Below are positions 61,239-64,000 of a stretch of 64,000 nucleotides of DNA, in pieces. Origin of the DNA: Chloracidobacterium thermophilum B. GTDB taxonomy: Bacteria; Acidobacteriota; Blastocatellia; Chloracidobacteriales; Chloracidobacteriaceae. The notes beneath the pieces were generated by a model. The model searched no databases and was not told the DNA's origin. It saw only the letters and a program-made list of their open reading frames with translations. The stretch lies in the NCBI RefSeq assembly GCF_000226295.1, contig NC_016025.1, positions 682,001-746,000 on the forward strand, written 5' to 3'. The translations under genes were made by a program, and so were the position numbers. How positions within the stretch are numbered: position 1 is the stretch's first letter; the number at the start of each line of letters is the position of its first letter.

Positions 61239-62029
61239 CGCAACTTATGACGCACCCGTGGAACGCCAATGGCGTCACTATCGGCATGGCGAACTGGAAC
61301 CACCGGTTGTTTCTGCCGCGCAGCGTGGCTTCCGCCCGCCGTGCGCTTCACAGTCTGGCCGCCTGTGGCGTCCCCGGCGAACTCGTCATCGTGGATGATG
61401 CCTCACGGGATGGTTCAGTGGAATGGCTGGCGCACGCAGCGGCAACCATCACGGACATCGCCCTGCGGGTTGGCTTTGGTCAGAGCCAGCAGGGCCCGGC
61501 CGCCGTGCGCAACCGCATCCTGCATCTGGCCCGCTACCGGTATGTGTGCTGGCTCGATGCCGACAATGAGCTTCAGGGCAACAACCTGTTTCTGTTTTAC
61601 CGTGCCATCCGGGAAACCGGAGCGGCCGTTGTCTATGGCAACCTCATTGTGCGCGAAGCCGGACGGATCACGGGCCTGTACTCCAACGTGGCCTACCGGT
61701 CGTCCATATTTCAGAACAATGAGGTTGACCTGTGCAGCCTGTGGGACGCTGCCCAACTCAGGCAGTGCGGCGGCTTTCAGGTCGAACCCGTCATCAACAG
61801 CATCGAGGAGGACTGGGAGCTGTTCCTGCACCTGGCCAGCGACGACAGGCTGATCGTGTTTGTTCCGGCCGTGTTCGGGACGTACTACATCCGCCCCCAG
61901 TCGTTGTCCTATGGCCTCAAGGTCTCCAACACGGGCGTCCGGCGCATGCACGATCACCAGCGCCACCGCAGCCTGGAAGGGCGGACGCTGGGGCGGGTCT
62001 ATCATCCCGACATTGGCTGGCTGTTGTAG
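61235..62029 (+). CDS. GT2 glycosyltransferase (paralogue of the preceding gene)
   Basis: A 264-residue family 2 glycosyltransferase and clear paralogue of the preceding product. It has VTIGMANWNHRLFLPRSV, ELVIVDDASRDGSVEWL, QGPAAVRNRILHLARY, CWLDADNELQGNNLFLFY and IEEDWELFLHL in the same order, and ends in TLGRVYHPDIGWLL. The ATG at 61235 overlaps the previous stop as ATGA, so the two are coupled; an in-frame ATG at 61226 also exists. It is the last gene of the glycosyltransferase unit and converges with mscS. Confidence 0.88.
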   Translation: MTQLMTHPWNANGVTIGMANWNHRLFLPRSVASARRALHSLAACGVPGELVIVDDASRDGSVEWLAHAAATITDIALRVGFGQSQQGPAAVRNRILHLARYRYVCWLDADNELQGNNLFLFYRAIRETGAAVVYGNLIVREAGRITGLYSNVAYRSSIFQNNEVDLCSLWDAAQLRQCGGFQVEPVINSIEEDWELFLHLASDDRLIVFVPAVFGTYYIRPQSLSYGLKVSNTGVRRMHDHQRHRSLEGRTLGRVYHPDIGWLL

Positions 62030-62076
62030 CCAGAGGTAAACCGCCTGACCGGACGGATTCCAAACCCTGCCGGCAC

Positions 62077-63156
62077 TTACAGCAGGTCGGCCTGCCGGAT
62101 GCGCGGCAGGTAACGACCGTCTTCGGTTGTCGCCAGCCAGCGGACGAGACCTTCCCGAACGGCCACGCGCAGGTCAAAGAGCTTGGCCGGCTCATCAGCG
62201 GATACGGTGGCGCGCACGACGATGGAACGTTCGTTGACGTCGCTGACAATCAACCGGCAGACCTGTCCGTTCCAATTCGGGTCCGCTTCACAGAGCCGTT
62301 GCAACTCCGCCCGCATGGCGTCCACGGGGACGCCGAAATCCGCCTGCACAAACACGGCGCCGATGAGTTCCGGCGTGTAGCGCGTCCAGTTCTGGAAAGG
62401 GCGTTCGAGAAAGTACGACACCGGCAGAATGAGCTGCCGCTTGTCCCACAGCCGGACGACAACGAACGTAAAGGTAAGTTCCTCGATCTGGCCGTACTCG
62501 TTTTCGACGATCACTGTGTCGCCGACCCGGATGGGCTGGGTAATGGCAATCTGGATGCCGGCGACGAAGTTCCCAATCGTCTTCTGGGCGGCAATACCGA
62601 CCACAACACCCACGAGACCGGCCGAGGCCAGCAGCGAAACCCCAATCGTACGGACAACCTGAAACTGCATCAGAAACAGCGCCGCGCCGACGACGATGAT
62701 GCCCACCTGGATAAGCCGCTGCAGAATCGCCAGCCAGGTCGCCGCCGAGCGGCGCCGTTGTTCATCCGTGCTGTTGGCTGCCGCCAGGCGCTGCAGAGCA
62801 AACTCCGTTGCCACGGCCACCAGCTCAAAACCCAGCCAGAGGGCGACCAGTGTCAGCGTCACCTTGAAACCGGCTTCAATGCGGTTCTGAACCGACCGGG
62901 GCAGTTCGATGAACTCCATCCCCAACGGCAACACCAGCAGCCACAGGAACGCCCGCACCGGATGGCGCAGCGCGTTGTAGGATGGCTCCAGCTCCGCTGC
63001 CGCCCGGCGCACGAGCGCCCGGATGCCGTGGGTCAGCAGCAGGACCAGCCCCCAGACCAGCGCCGCCCAGGCGAGCACAGTGAGCAATTCGAGGTAGGAC
63101 GTACGAAAGAACTGGATGAGGCGCGTCCAGAGCGGATCGACCAGAGCCAGTATCAT
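62077..63156 (-). CDS. MscS-family mechanosensitive channel
   Basis: A 359-residue small-conductance channel. It has four or five N-terminal helices, then the pore helix VSLLASAGLVGVVVGIAAQKTIGNFVAGIQIAITQPIRVGDTVIV, whose Gly/Ala-rich packing and following beta-domain are diagnostic. The beta-domain has YGQIEELTFTFVVVRLWDKRQLILPVSYF. It acts as an emergency valve in hypo-osmotic shock. It lies 13 bp after mqnC on the same strand. Confidence 0.92.
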   Translation of the reverse strand: MILALVDPLWTRLIQFFRTSYLELLTVLAWAALVWGLVLLLTHGIRALVRRAAAELEPSYNALRHPVRAFLWLLVLPLGMEFIELPRSVQNRIEAGFKVTLTLVALWLGFELVAVATEFALQRLAAANSTDEQRRRSAATWLAILQRLIQVGIIVVGAALFLMQFQVVRTIGVSLLASAGLVGVVVGIAAQKTIGNFVAGIQIAITQPIRVGDTVIVENEYGQIEELTFTFVVVRLWDKRQLILPVSYFLERPFQNWTRYTPELIGAVFVQADFGVPVDAMRAELQRLCEADPNWNGQVCRLIVSDVNERSIVVRATVSADEPAKLFDLRVAVREGLVRWLATTEDGRYLPRIRQADLL

Positions 63157-63169
63157 GCCGTGTCAGCCT

Positions 63170-64000
63170 CTATGCGACAGCTTCTGCCGCGGCCGGAGTC
63201 TCCAGCCGGCGGTAGGCCGCATTGCGCTTGCAGGGGATGAAACCGGCTTCCCGGATGATTTGCACCAGCCGGGCTTCGTCGGCGCGATACTTGGCACCGG
63301 CCGCCGAGACGACATTTTCCTCGATCATGATGCTGCCCATGTCGTTGGCCCCACCACGCAGGGCACGCCGCGCCACGTCAAACCCCTGCGTCAGCCACGA
63401 CACCTGCAGGTTGGGAATGTTGCGCAGGTACAGCCGCGCCGCTGCAAACCACCGCAGGTAGATGTCCGGCGCGATGCGGTCTGGAAATACCTTGCCGATG
63501 GGCACGGAATCCGGCTGGAGCGTCCAGGGAATGAAGGCGATGAAACCACCGGTCCGCGCCTGGAGTTCATAGATTTTGCGCAGATGCTCCAGCCGGTGTG
63601 CGTCGGTTTCACCCATGCCGTACATCATCGTGGCCGTGGTCGGGATGCCCAACTCGTGGGCCGTTTCCATAATCGCAAGCCATTCCTGGCTGTTGCACTC
63701 CGTCCGGCGGCGCATGCGAATTTCGTCCACGAGGATTTCGCCGCCGCCGCCCGGAATCGAATCCAGCCCGGCCGCACGCAGCCGCTGCAACACCTCACGC
63801 ACGGAAAGCCGGTTGACCCGCGCGAAGTTCAGAATCTCAGGCGGCGAGAAACAGTGCAGGTGAATGGGATAGCGCGCCTTGAACTGGCGCAGCAGTTCTT
63901 CGTACCACTCCAGCTTGAGGTCGGGATGCAGGCCGCCCTGCATGAGGATGCCGCTGCCGCCAAGCGCCAGTGTTTCCTCCACCTTGCGAAACAGCGTTTC
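63170..64000 (-). CDS. mqnC: cyclic dehypoxanthinyl futalosine synthase MqnC, C-terminal part
   Basis: The frame is open to the window edge, so 276 C-terminal residues are seen; the radical-SAM CxxxCxxC motif lies outside. The visible part has [65 protein letters not shown] and [13 protein letters not shown], the pattern of MqnC rather than MqnE or CofH. It converts dehypoxanthinyl futalosine to its cyclic form in the futalosine route to menaquinone. It is followed 13 bp later by mscS. Confidence 0.88.
   Translation of the reverse strand, partial: ETLFRKVEETLALGGSGILMQGGLHPDLKLEWYEELLRQFKARYPIHLHCFSPPEILNFARVNRLSVREVLQRLRAAGLDSIPGGGGEILVDEIRMRRRTECNSQEWLAIMETAHELGIPTTATMMYGMGETDAHRLEHLRKIYELQARTGGFIAFIPWTLQPDSVPIGKVFPDRIAPDIYLRWFAAARLYLRNIPNLQVSWLTQGFDVARRALRGGANDMGSIMIEENVVSAAGAKYRADEARLVQIIREAGFIPCKRNAAYRRLETPAAAEAVA

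Noticed and set aside
1-64000. tRNA, rRNA, CRISPR array, prophage or intact insertion sequence
   Set aside because: Intergenic regions were read for cloverleaf-like segments, regular spaced repeats, integrase or transposase frames and terminal inverted repeats; none was convincing.

Overview
The window is a GC-rich (about 60% by eye), densely coded bacterial chromosome segment. The best single pointer to the organism is a clear BchU homologue at 12513-13583. BchU is the C-20 methyltransferase of bacteriochlorophyll c synthesis and is restricted to chlorosome-bearing phototrophs. Two very large TonB-dependent receptors with an N-terminal carboxypeptidase-regulatory-like domain (typical of Acidobacteria), hopanoid genes (hpnI, hpnG, hpnA) and a futalosine-pathway mqnC fit with this. 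Together they suggest a phototrophic acidobacterium of the Chloracidobacterium type. This is an inference from gene content; no rRNA gene is present to confirm it.

Layout. 1-9.2 kb: a cut-off gamma-glutamyltransferase, a hotdog thioesterase, a complete gamma-glutamyltransferase with a ChaN-like gene, an AT-rich island with a YgiT/DUF4258 toxin-antitoxin-like pair, an esterase coupled to an AhpD-like protein, a secreted protein, and an unusual MFS transporter-hydrolase fusion. 9.5-14 kb: a P2-type cation ATPase, palindromic repeats, bchU, and a divergent 35-codon membrane-peptide gene with its own strong ribosome binding site and terminator. 14.4-17.9 kb: a cysteine/sulfur-transfer operon read leftwards (peroxiredoxin, CysM, JAMM protease, CysO-MoeZ-rhodanese fusion). 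18.1-26.8 kb: RNase Z, a 1228-residue protein of unknown function, an ArnT-like glycosyltransferase overlapping hpnI, and divergent hpnG. 26.8-33.4 kb: a TonB-dependent receptor, a HEPN/MNT module with a decayed second MNT copy, and a sugar epimerase/glycosyltransferase group. 33.4-43.3 kb: a membrane hybrid histidine kinase, truA, threonine dehydratase, coaE, and nrdA-nrdB with a candidate NrdR site, promoter and 5' hairpin. 43.3-54.7 kb: trpF behind an acyl-CoA synthetase-crotonase fusion that looks like a shortened propionyl-CoA synthase, an orphan ABC-2 permease, aconitase, a coiled-coil protein, mtnP, and a small operon of a secreted protein, hpnA and a 2-oxoglutarate oxygenase. 55.6-64 kb: a second TonB-dependent receptor starting back-to-back with a four-gene glycosyltransferase operon built from two paralogous pairs, then an MscS channel and a cut-off mqnC.

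The most promising material is: (1) the small membrane-peptide gene that shares a symmetrical regulatory region with bchU and could encode a photosynthetic-membrane subunit; (2) the carrier-protein cysteine operon, where the ubiquitin-like sulfur carrier is fused to its E1-like enzyme and a JAMM protease sits next door; (3) the truncated propionyl-CoA-synthase-like fusion; and (4) the paralogous glycosyltransferase cluster. No tRNA, rRNA, CRISPR array, prophage or intact insertion sequence was seen.
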